This document shows, one piece after another, positions 1 through 6,478 of a DNA stretch of 38,560 bases. The position numbers were made by a program, and so were the translations under genes. A model generated the notes under the pieces. The model searched no databases. It saw only the letters and a list, made by a program, of their open reading frames with translations, and had not been told where the DNA came from. This DNA is from Prevotella heparinolytica (lineage in GTDB: Bacteria > Bacteroidota > Bacteroidia > Bacteroidales > Bacteroidaceae), in assembly GCF_004342845.1 (NCBI RefSeq), contig NZ_SLXB01000029.1, forward strand, positions 1 through 38,560, in the 5' to 3' direction. Every line of letters starts with the position of its first letter. Position 1 is the stretch's first letter.

Positions 1-175
1 ACTTTTAGTACATACGATGGGAAAAATTGCCATCGCATTCATTTATCTAATTTTTTAAAACAAGAATCAGAGACCAACTACTGATTCGCATTAAATATAA
101 TTATTTATTACCATAACCCGGCTTATGCCGCAAGCCACTCATACCCCCATCGAGAAGGTGTTCTGAGAGGGGTAC
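1..175. other. Intergenic, two small hairpins
   Basis: No gene is visible here. Two short inverted repeats are present. CGATGG (15-20) pairs with CCATCG (30-35), and a T-rich stretch follows around 49-56, so this could be the terminator of a gene left of the window. GAATCAG (64-70) pairs with CTGATTC (81-87). The stretch is AT-rich. Confidence 0.4.
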
Positions 176-263
176 AATCAGTCGGCGACTGAAAGGGTTT
201 CACTCACTGACTGAAATGGTTTCAGTCGCCGACTGAATCCCGTTCAGTCAGGGAGTGAATAAA
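176..263. repeat. 22-bp-period array 1, palindromic units
   Basis: Four tandem 22-nt units start at 176, 198, 220 and 242. Each is centred on a near-palindrome. The third (221-237) is perfect around one central base: TTCAGTCGCCGACTGAA. The first keeps TCAGTCG/CGACTGA; the second and fourth match 7 of 8 and 6 of 8 half-site positions. The array lies about 130-220 nt upstream of the receptor gene starting at 395. Regularly spaced dyads look like protein-binding sites, but that is inference. Confidence 0.75.
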
Positions 264-361
264 AAAGCATCGGGAAGCGTGTGTGTGTTTCCTCTGAAAT
301 GTAAAATAAAACTCAAAAAAGGACACTAAAAAATCGTTCGTTCTGACATACAATGGGGGTA

Positions 362-369
362 TACCTTTA
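362..369 (+). promoter_or_regulatory. Possible sigma-ABfr -7 box for first receptor gene
   Basis: TACCTTTA matches 7 of 8 positions of the Bacteroides TAnnTTTG element, with a weak TTCG about 21 nt upstream (337-340) in place of TTTG. Transcription would start near 376, just before the ATG at 395. Confidence 0.4.
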
Positions 370-394
370 AAAAATCGCAAGAATAAGGTATTGC

Positions 395-2902
395 ATGAAA
401 CTTTTTTCCCGTTTACCTTTGCGGCAAATGCATAAAAAGATATTTATAATAGGTATCATGGTGTGGGGACTCGGGCTGATTTCCGCATATTCCTCCGTGC
501 ATGAACGCACTGTGAGTTCCTCTTATTCGGGCATTGAAAAAGATACGCTGCTCAAGGAAGTTTTGCTCGACGAAGTCGTTATCATCGGACGGCGCAAACT
601 TATCGACGTGAGGCGGGACACCACTTTTATCAACACCCACAACCTGCGAGTACATAAGGGGGCGAAGCTGGAAGACCTCATCAAGAAGATTCCTGGAATG
701 GATTTTGACAAGGAGAGCAGACTGCTCTCCTTCAATGGAAAACTGCTTAATGGAGTCAACATCAACGGTCAAACATTTATGGGCAACGACATCGCAGCCG
801 CATTGGAAAATCTGCCAGCCGACGCCATAGAGCTGCTGCAACTCTACAACATGCTTTCGGAGATGGAAAAGATGACAGGAGTAAGCAACGGATCGGAAGA
901 TTTCGTCTTGAACATAAAAACCAAAAACACATACAACGGAAGCCTCTCCGGTTCGTTGACCGCCGAACACGGAAACCACGGCAGGCGGCGGGACGAAGCG
1001 CAGGCCAACATGTTCAACGCCAATGGCGAAAACATCTCTATCATAGCTCGTAGCGATAACCTTGGCAACATGAATGCGCTGAAAGGGAATTTCCAGAATA
1101 TGTTGTCGGGCAATATCGTGAAGAAAATAGGCCGGAAAATGACGTTGAACGGAAGCGTGTCCGTCAACTCTTTCCACAACGTAAGCGAGAGCGACGACTA
1201 CGACGAGCAATACCTCTCATCGGGCACGAAGCACCAAGAATCATCCTCATTGGTGTCCGGAAAGAATCATAATGACTTTGCCAACTTTTCCATGAGCTAC
1301 AAAATCGACGAGAAAACCCTTTTAAACGTCAACGCCAACGGAAGCCGTGGGCAAACGGTCAGTCAAACCGACAACAAGACGGAGCTGTACGAGAAGAATT
1401 CTGCCATACTTCCCCTGACCTCCGGCATGCTGCAAGTCAGCTCCACGAGCAAGGCAGCAAACTATAACCTGTCGGCCGATTTTACCCGCCGTTTGAATAA
1501 ATCCGGAACCTCCATCAGCCTGACGGCCGCCATCAATGGAAATTCAACCCGAACGGAAAGCGTCAGCCTGTCGCAAACCCGATACCATCGGTTGAAAAAT
1601 ACGGCGGGCAATGATTCTTTGCTTGTGCGCAACCTATATCAAGAAACACCCTCCAATCAGCATAACGGCCATGTTTCCCTGCTTCTTACGCAACCTGTCG
1701 ATAAACGTTTGCGCTTGCAAGCCGGCTATGGGGTGCTATACAGAAAGACAGGCAACAGCCTCGACAGCTACGACCACATTGCGCAAACAAAACAACGCAT
1801 AGACAGCTTGAGCAATGAAAGCAAACTCACCACAACGGGGCAGGAACTTACGCTGAGGATGGACTATAAAGGCAACTCATGGCACATTACCGGCGGCATT
1901 GTAATCGAACTGCAACGACGAAACATAAGCCGGAAAATTTTTTCCGCATCCATAGACACAACCGTCAAGGCAACGGAATACAAACCGGACTTCAGCGCCA
2001 AACGGCGAAAGGGCAAAATGGCGATAGAGTTCAAATATAACGGAAACAGTACACAACCCTCCATACACTCGCTTCTCACATCGGGCGACATAAGTAATCC
2101 GTTATCCATAAGGATAGGCAATCCCCATTTAAAAGCCTCCTACCGGCAACAGTTCGGAGTCAATCTGGAAGAAAACAAAACCGGATTGACGCTTTCCGGT
2201 AATTTCCGGAATACGTTCAACGATTTCGCCGAGGAGGTGCTGTACAACAATAAGACGGGGGCACGCACTTACCGCACAGTCAATATCGACGGCAATTGGC
2301 TGGCAGAGGGCATGCTGCAATGGCAGAAACTGTTGGGGAAATTCCTTGTTTCGGCAAGAGCAAGGGCTTCTATTCAGAACTCGGTCGGCCTTTTCAATGA
2401 AAATGCTCAAACGGAAGCAACCAAAAGCAGGACGCGCACCACAGGAAACAATATCAACCTGAAATGTAGTTATCAGCCACAGTGGGGATACATCGAACTG
2501 AGCGGAGGATGGCAGACGTACCGTTCGCATAACCTCCTGACTGATACGCATCTCGAAACCAGTGATTATAACATAGGCATAAGCGGCAGCATAGAGTTGC
2601 CTTATAATATAGAAGCCAGAAGCGATGCCGCCTGCTATTTGCGACGCGGCACCTATGCCACAAGTGCCGACGACCAATGGCTGTGGAATCTGGCCGTTTC
2701 GTGGAGCTTCCTCAAAAAGAAGCAGGCAATGCTTTCTTTCAGTTGGAACGACATTCTGAACAGACGAAACAACCTTGTCCGCTCTATAACCGCCTACAGC
2801 TATCACGAATCCTATCGCCCGCAAATCAGAAGCTACGTGCTTCTATCCCTTAAATATAATTTTAATCTTACCAGAACCCGGAAGAATCATCCCCATAAAT
2901 AA
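395..2902 (+). CDS. TonB-dependent receptor-like outer-membrane beta-barrel protein
   Basis: An 835-residue outer-membrane protein of the Bacteroidetes TonB-dependent receptor / OMP_b-brl type. After a hydrophobic signal segment it has a TonB-box-like stretch (LLDEVVIIG, about residues 57-65), then a plug-like region (GAKLEDLIKKIPGMDF, and NGVNINGQTFMGND). The rest is alternating polar/aromatic sequence typical of a large beta-barrel. It lacks the carboxypeptidase-like N-terminal extension seen in the later receptor of this locus. The C-terminus runs past the last predicted strand (LSLKYNFNL) into a basic tail instead of ending on an aromatic residue. A second ATG at 428 begins a more classical signal peptide (MHKKIFIIGIMVWGLGL) and may be the true start. 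The substrate cannot be told from sequence. The 94-nt gap and separate promoter before the next gene suggest it may be its own transcript. Confidence 0.85.
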   Translation: MKLFSRLPLRQMHKKIFIIGIMVWGLGLISAYSSVHERTVSSSYSGIEKDTLLKEVLLDEVVIIGRRKLIDVRRDTTFINTHNLRVHKGAKLEDLIKKIPGMDFDKESRLLSFNGKLLNGVNINGQTFMGNDIAAALENLPADAIELLQLYNMLSEMEKMTGVSNGSEDFVLNIKTKNTYNGSLSGSLTAEHGNHGRRRDEAQANMFNANGENISIIARSDNLGNMNALKGNFQNMLSGNIVKKIGRKMTLNGSVSVNSFHNVSESDDYDEQYLSSGTKHQESSSLVSGKNHNDFANFSMSYKIDEKTLLNVNANGSRGQTVSQTDNKTELYEKNSAILPLTSGMLQVSSTSKAANYNLSADFTRRLNKSGTSISLTAAINGNSTRTESVSLSQTRYHRLKNTAGNDSLLVRNLYQETPSNQHNGHVSLLLTQPVDKRLRLQAGYGVLYRKTGNSLDSYDHIAQTKQRIDSLSNESKLTTTGQELTLRMDYKGNSWHITGGIVIELQRRNISRKIFSASIDTTVKATEYKPDFSAKRRKGKMAIEFKYNGNSTQPSIHSLLTSGDISNPLSIRIGNPHLKASYRQQFGVNLEENKTGLTLSGNFRNTFNDFAEEVLYNNKTGARTYRTVNIDGNWLAEGMLQWQKLLGKFLVSARARASIQNSVGLFNENAQTEATKSRTRTTGNNINLKCSYQPQWGYIELSGGWQTYRSHNLLTDTHLETSDYNIGISGSIELPYNIEARSDAACYLRRGTYATSADDQWLWNLAVSWSFLKKKQAMLSFSWNDILNRRNNLVRSITAYSYHESYRPQIRSYVLLSLKYNFNLTRTRKNHPHK

Positions 2903-2936
2903 GGATATAAATTCCGCAAAATCATAATTTTAAGGT

Positions 2937-2968
2937 ATTGTATGTTTTTTACAGCACCATTACCTTTG
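2937..2968 (+). promoter_or_regulatory. Promoter for lipoprotein/HmuR-HmuY gene run
   Basis: TACCTTTG (2961-2968) is a full TAnnTTTG match. ATTG (2937-2940), one base off TTTG, lies 20 nt upstream. The start codon at 2997 is 28 nt downstream, so this can drive the run 2997-9525. The sequence AAGGTATTG just upstream also occurs before the ATG at 395. Confidence 0.65.
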
Positions 2969-2996
2969 TTCTGAAATAATTTATTTTTTTAACAGA

Positions 2997-4412
2997 ATGA
3001 AAACAAGAAAATTTGTATTGCCTTTAATGGCCGCTTTTATTTTAGGATTCAGTTCCTGCAGCAAGGACGACGGTCCTGCTTACAGTGCTACTGTATTGAA
3101 AAATACCGAATTGATGACAGTTTTAAAATCCAAAGGGTATATTTTCGACAAAGAGGGGAAGTTAGAGCTTAACGACAAGGTCAACGCAACGGTGTCACTC
3201 GATTTAAGCGGAACAAAAATTGCCGACTTCACGGGGTTGGACATTCTTCCCAACCTCAAAGAGGTGAAACTCTCTGATAACGGCTACGGCCCGTCGTTCG
3301 ATTTTGCCAAACTGCCTAAGCAGATTACCGGTATCGACCTTACGGGTAACGATATACACAATTATGATAATCTGGTAAAAGTGGAGGTGGAGGAAAATGG
3401 CGATGAAACAGTCACCAACCTGCGCGACATCACTAAACTCTACTTGCCTGCGGAGGCTAAGTTCAACATCAAAGACCTCGTACGTTTCTATCGCAAAAAC
3501 GAAGAAAACATAAAGTCGGGCAAAATGGATGTAAAAATGATAGATGATAATGGCGCACTCTCCAAATACAACACGTTGCGCACTGTTCCCGATGAGAAAA
3601 TCAGGGCAAATTTCAAAAAACATTTTTCAAGCATCTTTGCCGACGACGGCATCCATATAGATATAAATAAGCAACTAAGCATTAAGGATAAGCTGAATGC
3701 TTGTGTCTTGAACAAAGCGTATGGAGTAAAGAGCGCAGAAACATTGGAAGGCGTGCAATATATTATTGAGAACCCATATTGGGAAGGTAAAACTTTTACT
3801 ATAGCATTGTCTAAAAAAGTAAAACTTCCATACATGAACTTGACTTCTGGTATTTCATACATGTATATTTCAAATGTAGATGTGCCGGATGGAATGGAAT
3901 TTAAAAATGCTACAAAACTTACAACTATAAGCTGGACAACATCAACCGGTCTTAAAAAAGTTGATTTAAGCCAAAGTTCAGAATTCGGTCAGAGAGATAT
4001 AGAAATGGAACAGAATGGACCTCATGGCTCTGCTTTAATTTTTATAGATTGCCCAGACTTAACGGAAATCATTTTACCTTCTAAAACAGGATTACGGGCT
4101 TGGCAGATTATATTGGCCAACTTGACCAATTTCAAGAAAGTAGACTTGTCTAATTTTAAATTAATAGAGACATTGGGAATAGGCGATTTACCGGAAGATT
4201 GTGCTATTGTCTACCCAAACTTAACAGAATTCCACACACATTTTAATGTTACAACTTACGGCTGTACTCAAAAAACATTCGACAGACAAGTTACAAAAGA
4301 TTTTATAAAGAAATATTTTGTCAATATGAATCCTCAACGTTTGATGGAATCAACAACCCTTTACTTCAAACCTGCAATAAGAGGAGTTACATGGTCATCA
4401 CTTATTAAATAA
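2997..4412 (+). CDS. Leucine-rich-repeat surface lipoprotein
   Basis: A 471-residue lipoprotein. The signal peptide ends in a lipobox (LGFSSC, Cys21), and the following SKDD resembles the acidic signal that sends Bacteroidetes lipoproteins to the cell surface. Irregular leucine-rich repeats are visible: SLDLSGTKIADFTGLDIL, LKEVKLSDNGYG, ITGIDLTGNDIHNYDNL, and again in the C-terminal half (LTEIILPSKTG, FKKVDLSNFKLIETLGI). LRR lipoproteins in this group usually mediate binding; the ligand is unknown. The gene is 19 nt from the next one and probably shares its transcript. Base composition changes inside the gene: 3181-3240 is 30/60 G+C by hand count, while 3901-3960 is 19/60, so the two halves may have different histories. 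Confidence 0.8.
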   Translation: MKTRKFVLPLMAAFILGFSSCSKDDGPAYSATVLKNTELMTVLKSKGYIFDKEGKLELNDKVNATVSLDLSGTKIADFTGLDILPNLKEVKLSDNGYGPSFDFAKLPKQITGIDLTGNDIHNYDNLVKVEVEENGDETVTNLRDITKLYLPAEAKFNIKDLVRFYRKNEENIKSGKMDVKMIDDNGALSKYNTLRTVPDEKIRANFKKHFSSIFADDGIHIDINKQLSIKDKLNACVLNKAYGVKSAETLEGVQYIIENPYWEGKTFTIALSKKVKLPYMNLTSGISYMYISNVDVPDGMEFKNATKLTTISWTTSTGLKKVDLSQSSEFGQRDIEMEQNGPHGSALIFIDCPDLTEIILPSKTGLRAWQIILANLTNFKKVDLSNFKLIETLGIGDLPEDCAIVYPNLTEFHTHFNVTTYGCTQKTFDRQVTKDFIKKYFVNMNPQRLMESTTLYFKPAIRGVTWSSLIK

Positions 4413-4431
4413 TAATTAAAACTTAGTATCT

Positions 4432-4899
4432 ATGAAACAACTTATGATTTCTACCGTTTTAACGGTAATGTGCCTTTTGGGAATAGTTACCAACGCTAAT
4501 GCACAAGCTGGTTCTTATAATGGAACGTTAAGTAACGTCACGATGAATGGAAAGTTATACGATAATGTTACAGGTCAAGATTTTGAATTAACAAGTCTTG
4601 GTAACAATCTATATCGTTTGACAGGCGAAGTTGGTCCTATCGGGAAAATGCCCGGAACCATCTATGTTGATGTTAATATTGCAATTAACAATGGTGTCAT
4701 TACCTCAAGTACACCTATAAATGGTGTAGCAGGATATTTGGCATTCACAATAGGAGGTTCAATTAATATAAAACTGAGCAGCCTAACCGGTACATTAGTA
4801 AATAATAATTTGCATTTTGTTCTTAATACTTATGCCGGTTGGCAATCTCTTCCTATATTCCCTGCATCTGTAACCTTTGACGGAACTCTCCAACCATAA
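4432..4899 (+). CDS. Small secreted calycin-like beta protein
   Basis: A 155-residue exported protein. Residues 1-25 form a signal peptide with an Ala-rich cleavage region (NANAQA), without a lipobox cysteine. The mature part is almost all beta-type, with repeated short hydrophobic strands and Gly/Asn turns (GSYNGTLSNVTMNGKLYDN, VTFDGTLQP). It resembles Bacteroidales calycin-like/lipocalin-like proteins found in surface-uptake loci, but I cannot confirm the family without a profile search. It lies 19 nt after the LRR lipoprotein gene and is AT-rich like that gene's 3' half, so the two may have moved together. A ligand-carrying or blocking role beside a HmuY/HmuR pair is an inference. Confidence 0.7.
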   Translation: MKQLMISTVLTVMCLLGIVTNANAQAGSYNGTLSNVTMNGKLYDNVTGQDFELTSLGNNLYRLTGEVGPIGKMPGTIYVDVNIAINNGVITSSTPINGVAGYLAFTIGGSINIKLSSLTGTLVNNNLHFVLNTYAGWQSLPIFPASVTFDGTLQP

Positions 4900-4908
4900 T
4901 CAGAGAGA

Positions 4909-5055
4909 ATGCCTATAAGATGTTTTAATGTGGTGTCTTTGCCTCTTGATGCTTTTCTTTTTTTGGTTCTTTTGTGTAACAGTGATGACCATAAAAAGAG
5001 AAAAACCGATACAGAATGTGTCAACGAGGCAAAGACTATATTATATTGTGAATAA
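4909..5055 (+). CDS. 48-residue lipoprotein-like small ORF, possibly a decayed paralogue
   Basis: An ATG nine nt after the preceding stop opens a 48-codon frame. It encodes a hydrophobic segment ending in cysteine (AFLFLVLLCNSDD, Cys23), a polar basic stretch, then VNEAKTIL before the stop. The next gene has the same layout: hydrophobic segment, SSCSSDE, and EKAKTIL. The two share 13 identical nucleotides (GGCAAAGACTATA at 5028-5040 and 5233-5245). This could be a tiny lipoprotein or the remnant of a duplicated, truncated copy of that gene. Leu at -1 of the lipobox is unusual, which favours the remnant. Confidence 0.35.
   Translation: MPIRCFNVVSLPLDAFLFLVLLCNSDDHKKRKTDTECVNEAKTILYCE
4935..5036. 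repeat. Interrupted inverted repeat before lipoprotein gene
   Basis: GTCTTTGCCTC (4935-4945) and GAGGCAAAGAC (5026-5036) are exact reverse complements. The match extends inward to 15 of 16 positions with a one-base bulge (TTGA with TCAA). About 72 nt separate the arms. It overlaps the small ORF above and precedes the lipoprotein start at 5111. Confidence 0.6.
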
Positions 5056-5110
5056 GATATCAACAAAGAAAAGAGGAGTCTAAACTATAATATTAAATAA
5101 CTAAATAAGT

Positions 5111-5743
5111 ATGCTAATGAAATTATTAAAATGGAATATTTATCTCTTGGCCCTTTTATTCTTGGGAATGTCGTCTTGCAGCAGTGATGAAAGATTAGAA
5201 CAAAAGCCCGCCAACGAAGAATACCTCGAAAAGGCAAAGACTATACTGAACGGAGACATTGTGTTGTCAACAAAAGCCACAATGAGTGGTGTTGACAAAA
5301 CTCTTCTTCCCCAAGGATGCCCTACGAAATTTAACTTCAAATGGGAAAAAGACAGTATGCAATTGTCGCTCAACGGATTCTCCGTAGGTAAAATGCCGCT
5401 AATAGTCTACTTCTCTTGCAAATGCAAGTTCATGCAGCTAAATTATTATGAGAAAAATGAATATGGAGGCGACGGGTGGATAAAGTTCGTCGGTAAAGAC
5501 GGAAGTGTCACCGGAGATAACAAAGACGATTCCGGAGTACAGAAAGGCAGCGGAGCCGGCGTTATAGGCTATTTAAATGTAAAGACGGAAGAACTCATCT
5601 TTATTGTCGACTACAACATGATGAGTGTGCGCTCCGAATGCTTCTTACAAACCATCGACAAAAACCGTATCAAGAATTACGAGGAAGAGTTTGCCCAATA
5701 TGAAAGGGACTTGGAGGCCTACAAAAAAGAGCACGGATTGTAA
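5111..5743 (+). CDS. Uncharacterised surface lipoprotein
   Basis: A 210-residue lipoprotein: basic start, hydrophobic segment and lipobox LGMSSC (Cys23), followed by SSDE, consistent with surface exposure. The mature protein starts with a short helical part (ANEEYLEKAKTILNG), then a mainly beta core with several cysteines and aromatic residues, and ends in a charged helix (NYEEEFAQYERDLEAYKKE). I do not recognise a characterised family; it may belong to one of the Bacteroides-only DUF families of about 200 residues. An in-frame ATG at 5117 (MKLLKW) is an alternative start. It lies in the plus-strand run between the calycin-like protein and the HmuR-like receptor, 80 nt before the next gene, so a role in the same uptake process is likely but unproven. 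Confidence 0.65.
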   Translation: MLMKLLKWNIYLLALLFLGMSSCSSDERLEQKPANEEYLEKAKTILNGDIVLSTKATMSGVDKTLLPQGCPTKFNFKWEKDSMQLSLNGFSVGKMPLIVYFSCKCKFMQLNYYEKNEYGGDGWIKFVGKDGSVTGDNKDDSGVQKGSGAGVIGYLNVKTEELIFIVDYNMMSVRSECFLQTIDKNRIKNYEEEFAQYERDLEAYKKEHGL

Positions 5744-5823
5744 AGAAAGCGGAAAAGTCTTCATCAAATAAAATTCTTTATAAGTATCACTTACAAATAA
5801 TCCCAAAAAACGGTATATATCAA

Positions 5824-6414
5824 ATGAAAGCTAAAATCATTTTCCCTTTCTTTTTCTTTGTATACACTATCGCTATATTTTCATCTTGTAAAAAGGATGA
5901 AGATACATCACTCAATGATAGATCGAAAGAGAAAGATTCGTATTGGGGATATTTTAAAGGTTCTGTCAACGGAAAATATGTTCAGTTGGACAACAGTGAG
6001 CGTACCGATAACTTATCCATGCCTATTTATAGCATACGCGAGAGCTTTTATGCAAAACAAGCATGGACAGGGATTGATTCTATAAATATTCTAAATACGG
6101 GTATTGGCATTGACGAAAAGACTCAACTCTATATCAGACTATATAAATTGAATGTCGGTGTACGCAACTTAGGTACATACGATTTTGATCCGAAAGCATG
6201 GTATGAGAGTAATATAAAACTAACCAAAGCCTTTCCAAATGGCAATATAATTTACGAAGCCAACAGCCGTAATCCTTTCAAGGTCGAAATAACAAACGTT
6301 ACTTGGCTTTCCTATATGGATCCCATTATTGATGTTAAATTAGAAGGAATTCTTTACAATGAGAAGAATCCCGAAGATTCGATAATCATACACGCCGGGT
6401 ATGGAAGTCGATAA
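5824..6414 (+). CDS. Uncharacterised surface lipoprotein
   Basis: A 196-residue lipoprotein with a strongly hydrophobic signal (phenylalanine-rich) and lipobox IFSSC (Cys22). KKDED follows directly, close to the Lys-(Asp/Glu)2 surface-export signal described for Bacteroidetes lipoproteins. The mature part looks like a single beta-rich domain (YWGYFKGSVNGKYVQLDN near the start; PFKVEITNVTWLSYMDPIIDVKLEGILY near the end), a pattern seen in small Bacteroidales ligand-binding or accessory lipoproteins. No family is recognised with confidence. The gene is AT-rich relative to the HmuR-like receptor gene 64 nt downstream. I see no good TAnnTTTG element in either flanking gap, so co-transcription with the receptor and HmuY is likely. 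Confidence 0.65.
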   Translation: MKAKIIFPFFFFVYTIAIFSSCKKDEDTSLNDRSKEKDSYWGYFKGSVNGKYVQLDNSERTDNLSMPIYSIRESFYAKQAWTGIDSINILNTGIGIDEKTQLYIRLYKLNVGVRNLGTYDFDPKAWYESNIKLTKAFPNGNIIYEANSRNPFKVEITNVTWLSYMDPIIDVKLEGILYNEKNPEDSIIIHAGYGSR

Positions 6415-6478
6415 TCCTTTATTTTATTAATCTTTAATCATCAATTACTTTCTTAAAAAGATAAAAACAGAAATAAAG

